DNA from: Fibrobacterota bacterium
Lineage (GTDB): Bacteria; Fibrobacterota; Chitinivibrionia; Chitinivibrionales; Chitinispirillaceae
Length of the DNA stretch: 64,000 nucleotides
NCBI GenBank assembly: GCA_023459055.1
Contig: JAEWVR010000012.1
Span: 1 to 64,000 of the forward strand
Direction: 5' to 3'
Position 1 is the first letter of the stretch; every line of letters begins with the position of its first letter. The position numbers were made by a program, and so were the translations under genes. Shown here piece after piece: positions 16,460-25,799 of this stretch. The notes beneath the pieces were generated by a model. The model saw only the letters and a list, made by a program, of their open reading frames with translations, had not been told where the DNA came from and made no database searches.

Positions 16460-18355
16460 TTACTGCCCCGAAATCTTTACGCTTTTTACTTCCTTATTCG
16501 CCAGCCGTACACCCGCAGCCTTAACTCCCTTAACAAGAAAATCCGAAGTATTGAACGTTTCCTCTAATACTTTTAATCGTGGTTTCGGTTTGTACTCAAC
16601 TGCAATTACTGCATTGGGTTCGGTGTAGAGTTTCATCACCGTGCACTCTTCCGGTACGATTGAATATCCTTTGTTAAGAATAAACTGTTCAATCTTACAG
16701 CGTTTGATAAAAGGGTACTTTGTTTTTTCTTCCCGGTAAATAACATTGAACACAAGATCCTTGTCTACAAGGCCGCAGTAAAGCATGCCTTTATCAACAA
16801 AAACCTTTTCCGGGGCATCCATGACAGAGTAGGCTCCGCTCTTTCGGATAACAAGAATACGGTCGTAGTTCGATACTTCAAAGAGTAAATTACCGTTGAC
16901 CTCATAACCAAGATAGCCGGTATCTTTATCATACCGTAATTTAAGATTCCGTTGTGCTGCCTCGCGTACGTCAACTTTTTTCAGTGATCGTATCTCGGTT
17001 TTACGCGGGTAAGATGAACGGTGTTTTTCGATAATACCATTCAGAAATGAGATTGCATAATCAATAATTGCACCAAGGTGCTCTTTAATCTGTTTCAAAC
17101 GGTCACGGATCTCCTGCATCTCCCGTTTTGCTTTATTAATATCATACAAGCTGATGCGGCGGATAGGAATTTTCAGGAGCGTGTCGACATCTTCGCCGGT
17201 GACTTCACGCTTGATCTCGTTTTGGTAAGGCTTCAAACCATCATGTACCGCTTTGACAACAAGCTCAGAAGTAGTTTTATCCTCTATTTTTTTGTAAACC
17301 CGTTGTTCAATGAAAATCTGTTCCAGCGTGCGGGCATGAAGCTTATCTTTTAGGTTCTGTTCTTCAAGTTTAAGCTCGGCTTTAAGTATCTCGACAAGCT
17401 GATCTGCATTATGCTGAATTACTTCGGTTACTGTAGTGACAATAGGTTTGTCATCTTTGATTACCATCAGGTTGGGGCTTATAGATATTTCGCATTCAGT
17501 AAAAGCAAACAGCGCATCCACTGTTTCATCGGTATGAACACCGCGAGCCAGACGGACTTCAATTTCAACACTTTCTGCTGTAAAGTCGCTGATCCCGCTT
17601 ATTTTCAGTTTACCTTTTTTAGCTGCTGTTTCAATTGAATCAATGATACTTTCAGTTGTTGTACCAAAGGGAATCTCTTTAATAAGAATTCGCTTATCAT
17701 CACTTGTGTCAAGCTTTGCCCTGACAAGAATTTTCCCGTTGCCATCATTGTATTCCGAAACATCAGCAATCGCCCCCGTTGGAAAGTCTGGATACACAAG
17801 ATTCTGCTCGCCTTCAAGGTAGGCAACCTCTGCTTCAAGAAGCTCAATTAAATTATGCGGCAGAATTTTCGTTGACATTCCAACAGCAATACCCTCGGTT
17901 CCGAGAGCGAGCAGCACGGGCAGTTTTGATGGAAGGGTGACTGGCTCCCTGTTGCGGCCGTCGTATGAGTCAAGAAACTCGGTGATTGCCGGATTAAACA
18001 TTGTATCAAGTGCAAGTGGTGTAAGACGGCATTCGATATAACGGACCGCTGATGCCGGATCGCCGGTGTAGATGTTTCCAAAGTTACCCTGTTTGTCAAT
18101 AAACAGATCTTTGTTTGCAAGTGACACAAGTGCATCACCAATGGACGCATCCCCGTGAGGATGGTATTTCATGCATTGGCCCACAACGTTTGCAACCTTG
18201 TGAAATTTTCCGTCATCCATCTCCCACAAGGTATGAAGGATACGGCGCTGTACCGGCTTGAGACCATCATTAATGTGAGGAATTGCGCGGTCTTTGATCA
18301 CATAGGATGCATATTCCAGAAAGTTAAGATCATACAGATTTTTTATATAAGCCAT
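16460..18355 (-). CDS. parC: Topoisomerase IV subunit A (ParC-like)
   Basis: 631 residues. The N-terminal breakage-reunion domain of type IIA topoisomerases is clear: HINDGLKPVQRRILHTLWEM (about 26), KYHPHGDASIGDALVSLA (about 63), and SAVRYIECRLTPLA with the DNA-linking Tyr (about 103). The usual tower and coiled-coil parts follow, then a shortened C-terminal region (about 480-631). No GyrA box is present, which favours ParC over GyrA. With ParE it relaxes and decatenates DNA using ATP. Its start overlaps the parE stop by one base, so the two are translated together. Shorter than proteobacterial ParC (about 750) because the C-terminal propeller is reduced. Confidence 0.88.
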   Translation of the reverse strand: MAYIKNLYDLNFLEYASYVIKDRAIPHINDGLKPVQRRILHTLWEMDDGKFHKVANVVGQCMKYHPHGDASIGDALVSLANKDLFIDKQGNFGNIYTGDPASAVRYIECRLTPLALDTMFNPAITEFLDSYDGRNREPVTLPSKLPVLLALGTEGIAVGMSTKILPHNLIELLEAEVAYLEGEQNLVYPDFPTGAIADVSEYNDGNGKILVRAKLDTSDDKRILIKEIPFGTTTESIIDSIETAAKKGKLKISGISDFTAESVEIEVRLARGVHTDETVDALFAFTECEISISPNLMVIKDDKPIVTTVTEVIQHNADQLVEILKAELKLEEQNLKDKLHARTLEQIFIEQRVYKKIEDKTTSELVVKAVHDGLKPYQNEIKREVTGEDVDTLLKIPIRRISLYDINKAKREMQEIRDRLKQIKEHLGAIIDYAISFLNGIIEKHRSSYPRKTEIRSLKKVDVREAAQRNLKLRYDKDTGYLGYEVNGNLLFEVSNYDRILVIRKSGAYSVMDAPEKVFVDKGMLYCGLVDKDLVFNVIYREEKTKYPFIKRCKIEQFILNKGYSIVPEECTVMKLYTEPNAVIAVEYKPKPRLKVLEETFNTSDFLVKGVKAAGVRLANKEVKSVKISGQ

Positions 18356-20151
18356 TATCGCAGATTCTCCATTATGTAGTCACGGCGCTCGGGGGTGTTT
18401 TTTCCCATGTAAAATTCAAGTGTTTCGGGGATCGTCTTGATTGACTTGACATTCACCTCGACAAGCCGCATGTCTTTTCCGATAAACTGACCAAATTCAT
18501 TGGGTGATATTTCACCAAGTCCTTTGAATCGTGTTACTTCCGGATCGCGTATTGATTTAACGGCCAGATCCTTCTCTTTCTCGCTGTAGCAGTATTTCGT
18601 CTCTTTTTTATTGCGCACTCTGAATAACGGTGTTTCCAGAATGTAAACATGTCCGGCAACAACAATCTCTTCAAAGTAATTAAGAAAGTAGGTTAACAGC
18701 AGATTTCTGATATGGAATCCATCCACATCGGCATCAGTAGCAAGCACGATTCTATTGTATCGCAGATTTTCTGCATCATCCTCAATTCCCAGCGCCATCA
18801 TCATATTGTAAAGCTCTTCGTTCTGGTAGATCGCAGTTTTGTTACGTCCAAAGACATTAAGGCATTTACCGCGCAGCGTAAAAATCGCTTGCGTATACAC
18901 ATCACGGGCAGAGATAATAGAGCCACCGGCTGATTGACCTTCTGTAAGGAATATTGTCGAATTTTCACCATCCTTGCCGTCTGGTAAATGGTATTTACAG
19001 TCGCGAAGGTTGGGGATCTTGATCTCGATCCGCTTTGCAGCTTCCTTGGCCTCTTTTTTAACAGCGTTAAGTTCTGTCCGGAGTTTTTCATTTTGAACGA
19101 TCTTGTTCTCAAGCGCCTTGGCAGCTTCGATATTCTTATGAAGAAAATCAACGGCGCCGGATTTTACTTCCTGTACAATCCAGCTGCGTATTTCCGTATT
19201 GCCAAGTTTGTTTTTTGTCTGTGATTCAAAGATCGGATTTTTTAATTTAATTGCAATGGCACCGCTGATACCCTCGCGGACATCAATACCATTGTAATTT
19301 TTCTTGAAGTATTCATTAATACCTTTCAGAATACCTTCACGGAATGCGCTCAGATGCGTACCGCCGTCACTGGTGTGCTGACCATTGACAAAAGAAAAGT
19401 ATGATTCACCATAACTTCCGGTATGGGTAAAGGCGAACTCAAGCTGTTTGCCTTTGTAATAGGCGATATTGTAAACCGTATTCTCGCCGACCTCATTGTG
19501 CAGAAGGTCAAGAAGTCCGTTTTTGGATTCGAATTTCTGATCACCAAGATAGAGCCTCAGGCCACTGTTAAGATAGGCATAGTTCCATAAACGCTGCTCA
19601 ATGTATTCGTAATTGAATTTATACTCACTGAAAATCTCGCTATCAGGTATAAATTCAACATAGGTCCCGTCAGTTTCTTTGGACTTTCCCTTATCCTTCG
19701 ATTTAAGTTTTCCGCGTTGAAACACTGCTTCAAAAAACTCACCATCACGATACGATATCACCTTGAAATGACTTGACAATGCGTTAACAGCCTTTGTACC
19801 AACACCGTTAAGACCAACACTGAACTGGAATACATCATCATTGTATTTTGCACCGGTATTAATCGTTGATACGCAGTCAATTACTTTACCAAGAGGGATA
19901 CCGCGCCCGTAATCACGTACCGAAACGATCTCTTTTGAGACTGCGATTTCGATTTTTTTGCCATATCCCATAATGTATTCGTCAACAGCGTTATCGATCA
20001 GCTCCTTTAAAAGGATGTAGATACCATCATCAGGACTTGATCCATCACCAAGCCGTCCGATGTACATTCCTGAGCGTAATCGTATGTGCTCAAGTGAGCT
20101 GAGGGTTTTTATCTTGCTTTCATCATAGACGGCTGTACTGTTCTTATTCAT
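18355..20151 (-). CDS. parE: Topoisomerase IV subunit B (ParE-like)
   Basis: 598 residues from the chosen ATG. GHKL ATPase domain: ELIDNAVDEYIMGYG (about 55), DYGRGIPLG and GLNGVGTKAVNALS. Then the transducer domain, and the Toprim domain with TEGQSAGG (about 405) and ATDADVDGFHIR (about 475), which hold the metal-binding Glu and Asp residues. The C-terminus ends YIMENLR as in short ParE/GyrB proteins. I prefer the ATG at 20151 (GGAG four bases upstream, normal N-terminal length) over the upstream ATG at 20253, which has no ribosome-binding site and would add 34 residues of unlike sequence. It forms an A2B2 enzyme with the ParC encoded next. Confidence 0.88.
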   Translation of the reverse strand: MNKNSTAVYDESKIKTLSSLEHIRLRSGMYIGRLGDGSSPDDGIYILLKELIDNAVDEYIMGYGKKIEIAVSKEIVSVRDYGRGIPLGKVIDCVSTINTGAKYNDDVFQFSVGLNGVGTKAVNALSSHFKVISYRDGEFFEAVFQRGKLKSKDKGKSKETDGTYVEFIPDSEIFSEYKFNYEYIEQRLWNYAYLNSGLRLYLGDQKFESKNGLLDLLHNEVGENTVYNIAYYKGKQLEFAFTHTGSYGESYFSFVNGQHTSDGGTHLSAFREGILKGINEYFKKNYNGIDVREGISGAIAIKLKNPIFESQTKNKLGNTEIRSWIVQEVKSGAVDFLHKNIEAAKALENKIVQNEKLRTELNAVKKEAKEAAKRIEIKIPNLRDCKYHLPDGKDGENSTIFLTEGQSAGGSIISARDVYTQAIFTLRGKCLNVFGRNKTAIYQNEELYNMMMALGIEDDAENLRYNRIVLATDADVDGFHIRNLLLTYFLNYFEEIVVAGHVYILETPLFRVRNKKETKYCYSEKEKDLAVKSIRDPEVTRFKGLGEISPNEFGQFIGKDMRLVEVNVKSIKTIPETLEFYMGKNTPERRDYIMENLR

Positions 20152-20655
20152 AGGCTCCAGATTCTTTTTTTTGATTGCATAATCCTCAATGGTGCAGTTA
20201 ATCGCGGCGTGCAGAACAGTAATCTGTTTCTGCATCCACTCCAACAGCGTCATTCAGGATTATAATAAAATCGCGCGCTAACGCATTACTTTATTACAGG
20301 TATAAAATAAATAGGGTATGCAGGTCGATCAAGGTTGATGATTGGAATGTTTCTGCACTATCATGGCAATTCACTATGAATCTTTGGTAAATGGCTGATA
20401 ATCGCACCGGCATAATTCACGAAGAATGATTCAGGTTTTGGAGAACATTGCTGGTTAAACATATATTAGGAATGAGCGCCCCCTAAATCCCCCGCAGGGG
20501 GACTTCGTTGGAAACCGGAATCTTTTTGACAGTCTGATTAAAAGTCCCCTTGCGGGAGACCCTTGGGAATGCCTGACGAGGTGGGTTTTAGGGGGCACGC
20601 CCGTAGAATTTGACTGAGTCGTAGTGATAAAATTAAAAGCGGAGGGAAAATAACA
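20152..20655. other. Divergent intergenic region, parE / aldo-keto reductase
   Basis: About 500 bp that should hold the promoters of both divergent units. Apart from the family A element at 20477-20597 I see no gene or RNA. GGAGGG at 20641-20646 is the ribosome-binding site for the gene at 20656. Confidence 0.5.
20477..20597. repeat. Family A element, copy 4, with an insertion in one arm
   Basis: The left arm CGCCCCCTAAATCCCCCGCA is intact. The right arm is split: GTCCCCTTGCGGGAGA is followed by about 28 extra bases (CCCTTGGGAATGCCTGACGA...), then TTTTAGGGGGC. The element is therefore about 121 bp instead of 90-95. Confidence 0.8.
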
Positions 20656-21729
20656 ATGGAAATGAGCAAAATCATGATCGGTGCAATGCGGTTTAAGGAT
20701 CGCGAAAATGCACGTCAGACAATACATGCGGCGATTGATGCCGGTTTTAACTATATCGACACATCACCCTGTTACTGCTATACGAACGCAACTGAGAATT
20801 CTGAATCGTGGGTTGGTGATGCCGTGAATCGGGGTGATTATCGCAGTCGTGTAATGGTGAGCGCAAAGTGTTCTCCGGGAAATGGCGGAATGGGACTTGG
20901 TGATTTCGAACCAGATACCGGCTTTGGCGTACGCTCGGCTGAGCAGCTTGAACAGGTATTTAATCAGTCGCTTAGACGTCAGAATCTTGACAAATTTGAT
21001 TATTACCATCTCTGGACCACACATACAATGGAACAGCTAAATGAGGCACGTAAAGCGGGTGGCTGGCTTGATGGAGTCCGGAAAATGAAAGGGAAATGGG
21101 ATCATCTGGGTATTACAACACATGCAGATACCAAAACGATTATTACCTTTCTGGAAAGCGGGCTTTTTGAGACGGTAACGATTCCTTTAAACGTTGTCAA
21201 CAGAACGCGTCTCGGAGTGCTTGATTATTGCAGTAAAAATAATATCAGGGTGATAGCAATGAATCCTCTTGCAGGCGGCTTTCTTGCATCACATGACAGA
21301 TTAAAGGAGCTTGCGCTGCGCTACCTGATGTCTTTACATAATGTGCATCTGCTGATAGGTTTTGCTGCCGTTGAGGAAGTATCCTATGCAAAGTGGATTC
21401 AGGATACCATGAATGAATGCGGCATGTCAACAGCGGAGATACTTGCTGAAGTTGACAGTATCGTAAATTCCGATGAACCACGGTGTACGGGGTGCGGCTA
21501 TTGTGCACCCTGCCCGCAGGGGATCAATGTGGGGGCATCACTTTCTTACTATAATCTTTATAAATATGTAAAAATGGAAAGTGCAAAAACGTCATTTCAG
21601 GAGAAGCAATGGGAGGATGGATTACGACTGGATAAGTGTGTAAAGTGCGGACTCTGTTCAAGCCGCTGCCCGAATGCTCTGCCACTGGATAAAATTATTG
21701 ATAATGCAAAGAAGTTATTATATACGTAA
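20656..21729 (+). CDS. Aldo/keto reductase with 2x[4Fe-4S] domain
   Basis: 357 residues. An aldo/keto reductase TIM barrel (about 1-265: IGAMRFKD, NYIDTSPCYC, VMVSAKC, YYHLWT, GITTHAD, AMNPLAGG) is fused to a ferredoxin-like tail with two clusters, CTGCGYCAPCP (about 277) and CVKCGLCSSRCP (about 326). Such fused enzymes are frequent in anaerobes and are assumed to be redox enzymes that couple NAD(P)H or ferredoxin to a carbonyl substrate. The substrate is unknown. The usual catalytic Tyr position is occupied by Cys-Tyr (PCYCY), so activity may differ from classical members. Single-gene unit, with GGAGG 10 bp upstream. Confidence 0.85.
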   Translation: MEMSKIMIGAMRFKDRENARQTIHAAIDAGFNYIDTSPCYCYTNATENSESWVGDAVNRGDYRSRVMVSAKCSPGNGGMGLGDFEPDTGFGVRSAEQLEQVFNQSLRRQNLDKFDYYHLWTTHTMEQLNEARKAGGWLDGVRKMKGKWDHLGITTHADTKTIITFLESGLFETVTIPLNVVNRTRLGVLDYCSKNNIRVIAMNPLAGGFLASHDRLKELALRYLMSLHNVHLLIGFAAVEEVSYAKWIQDTMNECGMSTAEILAEVDSIVNSDEPRCTGCGYCAPCPQGINVGASLSYYNLYKYVKMESAKTSFQEKQWEDGLRLDKCVKCGLCSSRCPNALPLDKIIDNAKKLLYT

Positions 21730-21838
21730 CAGAGACTGTCTCAGATTGGACAATACACTTTTCAAATGGCAGAAAAAAAGGTATATTCCATGCTTTAATT
21801 ATAAATTTCAGGAAACAGCTATAATGGAGTATCGTTAA

Positions 21839-22294
21839 TTGACTCAGGAATTAAAGTTACGGTTATACAAACACTGCCTTGATCATGTTAATCATCAGAT
21901 TGACATTATCAATAGAGCGCTTGATGATGCACAATGTGCGGCTAATGATGAGACGAAAAATTCTGCCGGCGATAAATATGAAACCGGGCGTGCTATGAAA
22001 CAACGTGAAAGTGAATTGCTGGTAAGGCGTCTTAATGATGCTCATGCGCTACAGAAAACGTTACACCAGATTGATATCTCAAAAAAATGTGAAAGAGTAA
22101 AACCCGGTGCGCTCGTGACAACCTCAATGGGTATATTTTTCATAGCGATCAGTGCGGATGAAGTTGTTGTTGACAATGAGGAATATTGCCTTGTTTCACA
22201 GGAATCACCAATCGGTGCTGCGATGCTTAATAGCAGACCAGGGGCATCATTTAAGTTCAGGGACAGCGTTGTAAAGATAACTGCTGTCGAATGA
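21839..22294 (+). CDS. GreA/GreB-like transcription factor, TTG start
   Basis: 151 residues. An N-terminal alpha-helical hairpin (about 1-80) rich in charged residues carries the conserved DETKNSAGDKYETGRAMKQ stretch of Gre-like proteins of Bacteroidota-type genomes. The C-terminal beta domain (about 85-151, GALVTTSMGIFFIAIS...SPIGAAMLNSRPG) resembles the GreA/B FKBP-like fold. Classical GreA rescues backtracked RNA polymerase through acidic residues at the hairpin tip, and the tip here has Asp-Glu-Thr. The only suitable start is TTG at 21839, with GGAG nine bases upstream. Function as a polymerase secondary-channel factor is inferred. Confidence 0.7.
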   Translation: MTQELKLRLYKHCLDHVNHQIDIINRALDDAQCAANDETKNSAGDKYETGRAMKQRESELLVRRLNDAHALQKTLHQIDISKKCERVKPGALVTTSMGIFFIAISADEVVVDNEEYCLVSQESPIGAAMLNSRPGASFKFRDSVVKITAVE

Positions 22295-22380
22295 TTATGA
22301 TAAAATATTGATATAATGCGAATGCGCTGCTGCGAACACTCCCAAAAAACGTCATGTCGGCTGCATTAGATCTGCCCGGG

Positions 22381-23529
22381 TCACATTCGATTAGTAAGAC
22401 CTGATGCATGATAAAATTCGCACACCTCACCGGCAGTCATAGACTTTCCGGTTTTTGAAATATGATACTGTAATGTTTTGAAGAAATTGTCAAACTCACC
22501 AGTACTGATTGTTATTCCATAGTTTTCAAGCATTGACAGAATACCAGCACGTCCGCTATGAGTTCCACATACGAAACGGGATGGTGTATGACCGCTTAAT
22601 GATGGATCATAGGGTTCATACGCAGATTTGTTTCGCAACAATGCATGGCAATGAATTCCGGACTGGTGCTTGAATATTGATGATCCGGTAATGGGCTTCT
22701 GCTTACTTATTTCCATTCCGGATAGATCTGCTACTGTTTGACAAATCTTATTAATTACGCTCGTGTCAAAATCACAATGTAAAGAGTTCGAAAGTTGAAG
22801 GGCCATAACGACCTCTTCCAGTGCAGCATTTCCAGCTCTTTCTCCGATACCATTGACTGTAACTGATGCGGCCTCAGCTCCGGCCTGCAGTGCTGTAATG
22901 GTATTTGCGGTCGCCATTCCCAGATCATTATGTGCATGAATTTCAAGACGGCAATCGGGATGATTAGTTTTAAGATTTGTAAACAATCTGAATGTTTCCA
23001 TCGGTGTCAGAATGCCAACGGTATCTGCAATACGGATTCTGCTGACGTTTGCTGCAACCCCTCGCTTGACAAATTCGTGAAGAAAGGAATACGATGCCCT
23101 TGAAGCATCCTGTGCACCGATTGAAAACGAATTAAAGTATTTTGATGCGTAGTCGCAGAAAAAAGAGACCTGATCAAGAATTTCATTTTCAGTATAGCCG
23201 AGTGTTTTAATGTGATTTATTGACACAGGAAAAGAAATATGTACAGATTTACAATTACATCTTCGTGCTGCGTCAAGATCAACAAGCCTGGCCCGGCACC
23301 ATCCTATAAAAAGCGCATCATCGTATTTATTTGTGAGCGTTGATATAACTGCCTGCTCGGTTTCGCCCATAACGGGAATACCTGCTTCAAAAAAACGAAT
23401 TCCGGCATTGTATAAGAGATCAGCAATACAAAGCTTATTGTCAGTTGAAAATGCAATATCAGCAGCCTGTGCACCATCCCTGAGTGTTGTGTCAATTAAA
23501 TATATTGGTCGTTTTTCAGATGAATACAT
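22381..23529 (-). CDS. nifV: Homocitrate synthase NifV
   Basis: 382 residues, full length. HMGL-like TIM barrel: IDTTLRDGAQAADIAFS (about 12) with the catalytic Arg and metal-binding Asp, RIADTVGILTP (about 160), and the metal-binding HAHNDLGMATANT (about 200). The C-terminal region has SIFKHQSGIHCHALL (about 287). It condenses 2-oxoglutarate and acetyl-CoA to homocitrate, the organic ligand of FeMo-co. Distinguishing homocitrate from isopropylmalate synthase by sequence alone is not secure, but the nifB neighbourhood decides. It lies 267 bp downstream of nifB, probably in the same transcript despite the repeats in between. The ribosome-binding site is weak. Confidence 0.88.
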   Translation of the reverse strand: MYSSEKRPIYLIDTTLRDGAQAADIAFSTDNKLCIADLLYNAGIRFFEAGIPVMGETEQAVISTLTNKYDDALFIGWCRARLVDLDAARRCNCKSVHISFPVSINHIKTLGYTENEILDQVSFFCDYASKYFNSFSIGAQDASRASYSFLHEFVKRGVAANVSRIRIADTVGILTPMETFRLFTNLKTNHPDCRLEIHAHNDLGMATANTITALQAGAEAASVTVNGIGERAGNAALEEVVMALQLSNSLHCDFDTSVINKICQTVADLSGMEISKQKPITGSSIFKHQSGIHCHALLRNKSAYEPYDPSLSGHTPSRFVCGTHSGRAGILSMLENYGITISTGEFDNFFKTLQYHISKTGKSMTAGEVCEFYHASGLTNRM

Positions 23530-23558
23530 ATATAAATCCCATACTATTTTTTTTTCAG

Positions 23559-23640
23559 AATCCCATCGGGATTAAATATTTATAGAATGCATGACAATAA
23601 AAACAATCTGAGTCCCATAGGGACGATATATTTGTTATAC
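23559..23640. repeat. Small palindromic repeats between nifB and nifV (family C)
   Basis: AATCCCATCGGGATT followed by AAATATTTATAGAA (23559-23587), then AGTCCCATAGGGACGATATA (from 23611) and TTTGTTATAC. A related CCCTACGGGACAAT occurs near 23722. Short palindromes of this GTCCC-GGGAC plus ATATTT pattern are dispersed in many Bacteroidota/Chlorobiota-type genomes, as I recall. No gene is present in the 267-bp gap. Confidence 0.6.
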
Positions 23641-23796
23641 ATCACGTCAGATGTAGTTTACATATTAAGAAATAGAGAATCTGTCTCCTGTTCAATTTTA
23701 GTACCTGTTTATATATTTTCCCTACGGGACAATTATTTTATTCATTAAACATTTACTATAAAGATACTGTCAATCCGGGACAAAAAGAATAATTTG

Positions 23797-25053
23797 TCAA
23801 CCGCACCCTTTGCCGCAACCGCCGCCGGTACACGATTTTACATTTACAACAGGCAATGGCTCAGTACCGTTTTTCAGTGCCATGAGTGCCTGCTCAATCA
23901 ACCCTTCTGTGACAATTACCTTGACTCCTTCTTCTGCCAGAGCGGCTTTTGGAGGCTCTCCGGCCTGATTCACAATTAGGGCTTTACAATCATGCAATAT
24001 GTCAGCCATCTCTGTCCATCTGTTAATTCCAGTACCCGCTGCCGGTGCATTTCTGATTTCAACAACAGGAAATGAGTTGTCTTCGATATTGTAAACATAC
24101 AGAAGATTTGCCTGGCCAAGATGTTCATTGACAAGCATACCTTCCCTGCTTGCAACGGCAACATAGGGCCGATGCTCCGATGGATCAAGCGGCATTGATG
24201 CAATTGACTGAAGCAGATTGTGTACTGCTTCAGGGTTATTCTGTCCGAGTCTTCCCGCAGCATCTGCACGGCACATGGCACAGTGACGAACGACTTCCAT
24301 ATTCTGTGATGCTTCCCAGCGTACTTTCTGCATAATTTCGTGATCCGGTTGTGTAATTGCGCAAAAGGGTGTATTCTCAACCGGACGAAGCGGTAAGATG
24401 TTCATCACGTCCGCCCCGAGCTCTTTCATTTTCTTTGAGACATCTGCAATATGCATATCATTGATACCGGGTACAACAATGGAATTGATCTTTACCGTAA
24501 TGTTATGTTCCTTTAAAGCCTTGACAGCAAGCAACTGACGTTCAAGAAGCAGTGACCCTGCATCAAGTCCCCGGTAAATTTTACTGCGGAATTTAGCCCA
24601 TGAAATCATCTTTGATGTAATCTGCGGATCAACAGCATTAATGGTAACCGTGACATGGCCAACACCAATTGATGCAAGTATTGCAGCATATTCTGCAAGA
24701 TTTAATCCATTAGATGCAATACAGGTAAGCATGGATGGATATTTTTCTTTCACGAGACGTAATGTATCAATTGTATTCTCTGGTTCATTAAAGGGATCAC
24801 CGGGACCGGCAATACCGACCACGCTTATCTCACAGTCAAGCATAGGAATGACCTTGTCCAGATAATACAACGCCTGACGTGGCGAGAGTACTGCGGATGT
24901 AACACCGGGTCGGCTTTCATTGACACAATCATAAAGCCTGTTGCAGTAATTGCACTGGATGTTGCATCCTTTGGCTACCGGCAGATGTACTCTTCCGTGA
25001 GAAACGCCGCTTTTAGGGTTATAACATGGATGTTTTGTGTCAAGCATAGTCAT
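23797..25053 (-). CDS. nifB: FeMo-co biosynthesis protein NifB with NifX-like domain
   Basis: 418 residues. The radical-SAM core begins with HPCYN and the cluster motif AKGCNIQCNYC (about 26-36), then VVGIAGPGDPFNEP (about 78) and IASNGLN. The C-terminal part (about 290-400) is a NifX/NafY-like domain (VNEHLGQANLLYVYNI...GINRWTEMADIL...VIVTEGLIEQAL) fused to it, as in many NifB proteins. It ends with an unusual Cys-rich tail, CTGGGCGKGCG. NifB makes NifB-co (the 8Fe-9S-C precursor) from two [4Fe-4S] clusters and S-adenosylmethionine, for delivery to NifEN. ATG with an AAAGGAG site just upstream. It is transcribed from its own sigma-54-type promoter at 25191-25205. Confidence 0.95.
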   Translation of the reverse strand: MTMLDTKHPCYNPKSGVSHGRVHLPVAKGCNIQCNYCNRLYDCVNESRPGVTSAVLSPRQALYYLDKVIPMLDCEISVVGIAGPGDPFNEPENTIDTLRLVKEKYPSMLTCIASNGLNLAEYAAILASIGVGHVTVTINAVDPQITSKMISWAKFRSKIYRGLDAGSLLLERQLLAVKALKEHNITVKINSIVVPGINDMHIADVSKKMKELGADVMNILPLRPVENTPFCAITQPDHEIMQKVRWEASQNMEVVRHCAMCRADAAGRLGQNNPEAVHNLLQSIASMPLDPSEHRPYVAVASREGMLVNEHLGQANLLYVYNIEDNSFPVVEIRNAPAAGTGINRWTEMADILHDCKALIVNQAGEPPKAALAEEGVKVIVTEGLIEQALMALKNGTEPLPVVNVKSCTGGGCGKGCG

Positions 25054-25080
25054 TCTCCTTTACGATTATACTTTGCAGAA

Positions 25081-25098
25081 GTAAATTGTAGTATTTAC
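25081..25098. promoter_or_regulatory. Inverted repeat in nifB leader
   Basis: GTAAAT-TGTAGT-ATTTAC lies about 30 bp before the nifB start and downstream of the predicted transcription start. The same half-sites recur as palindromes before nifE (28917-28936) and behind nifN (26192-26203). May be an operator; unproven in AT-rich DNA. Confidence 0.4.
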
Positions 25099-25190
25099 CT
25101 TTGCAGATTGTTGACAGCAGTTGCAGTATCATTACATCTTTAGCTAACGTATTGTGCAACGTCTGCAGATCTATCTGTTAATAAAACACC

Positions 25191-25205
25191 GCAATGTTTA
25201 TGCCA
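25191..25205 (-). promoter_or_regulatory. Sigma-54 (-24/-12) promoter of nifB
   Basis: On the minus strand, TGGCATAAACATTGC matches the sigma-54 consensus TGGCAC-N5-TTGC with one change and the required GG-N10-GC spacing. Transcription would begin near 25180, giving a leader of about 125 bases before nifB. Confidence 0.75.
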
Positions 25206-25741
25206 AATGACAAAGAATTACAGTGTGCCATTTAAAAAACCTGAGAAAGAAGGTTAAACCGTTGTATTGCATTGATATTATATGGAAAATCTGTATTACC
25301 TGATTAAGGTAAACCATAAAATCAGGTACTACAGAAATGCTTGATTAAATAGTTGAAACAAAAACGTAATATTGACAGATAAAAATACACAATTATGATA
25401 TTGTGATCCGGAATTACGCTAATAGACTGAATGGAATGGAAATAAATACCCAATACAATTTCGTAGAAAATAAGTTGTAAATACAACCATTGTGTTATTA
25501 TGGTGTACTAGTAAAGTATTAAACAATAATCTGATAGAAAAAGCCAGAAAGAGATTGCATTTATATATTACTTTTTGTATCTGAAAATAGGTACGTTGTA
25601 AATCAGATAAATCAATAATCAATTAATTCACCAACCAGACATATTTGTCACAGATTAAGTTAAATAAGAATAGTAGATAAAAATACTAAATGGATGAAAT
25701 TGTAATTTACAGAGAGTAATGAAAATAGCGTTTCTATAAAA
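25206..25741. other. Intergenic region upstream of nifB
   Basis: AT-rich, with no gene or known RNA visible. It contains a palindrome GTTGTA-AA-TACAAC near 25473 and should hold enhancer sites for the nifB promoter. I searched for the classical NifA site TGT-N10-ACA by eye and found none. Confidence 0.5.
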
Positions 25742-25773
25742 GCAAAACGGAATGCATCAGCATTCCGTTTTGC
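25742..25773 (-). terminator. Rho-independent terminator of the nifH-fdx operon
   Basis: A perfect 14-bp stem (GCAAAACGGAATGC and its complement) around a 4-base loop, followed on the minus strand by TTTTATAG. It lies 26 bp after the ferredoxin stop codon. Confidence 0.92.
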
Positions 25774-25799
25774 AGGTTATCAAACAATCAGATTGGAGA

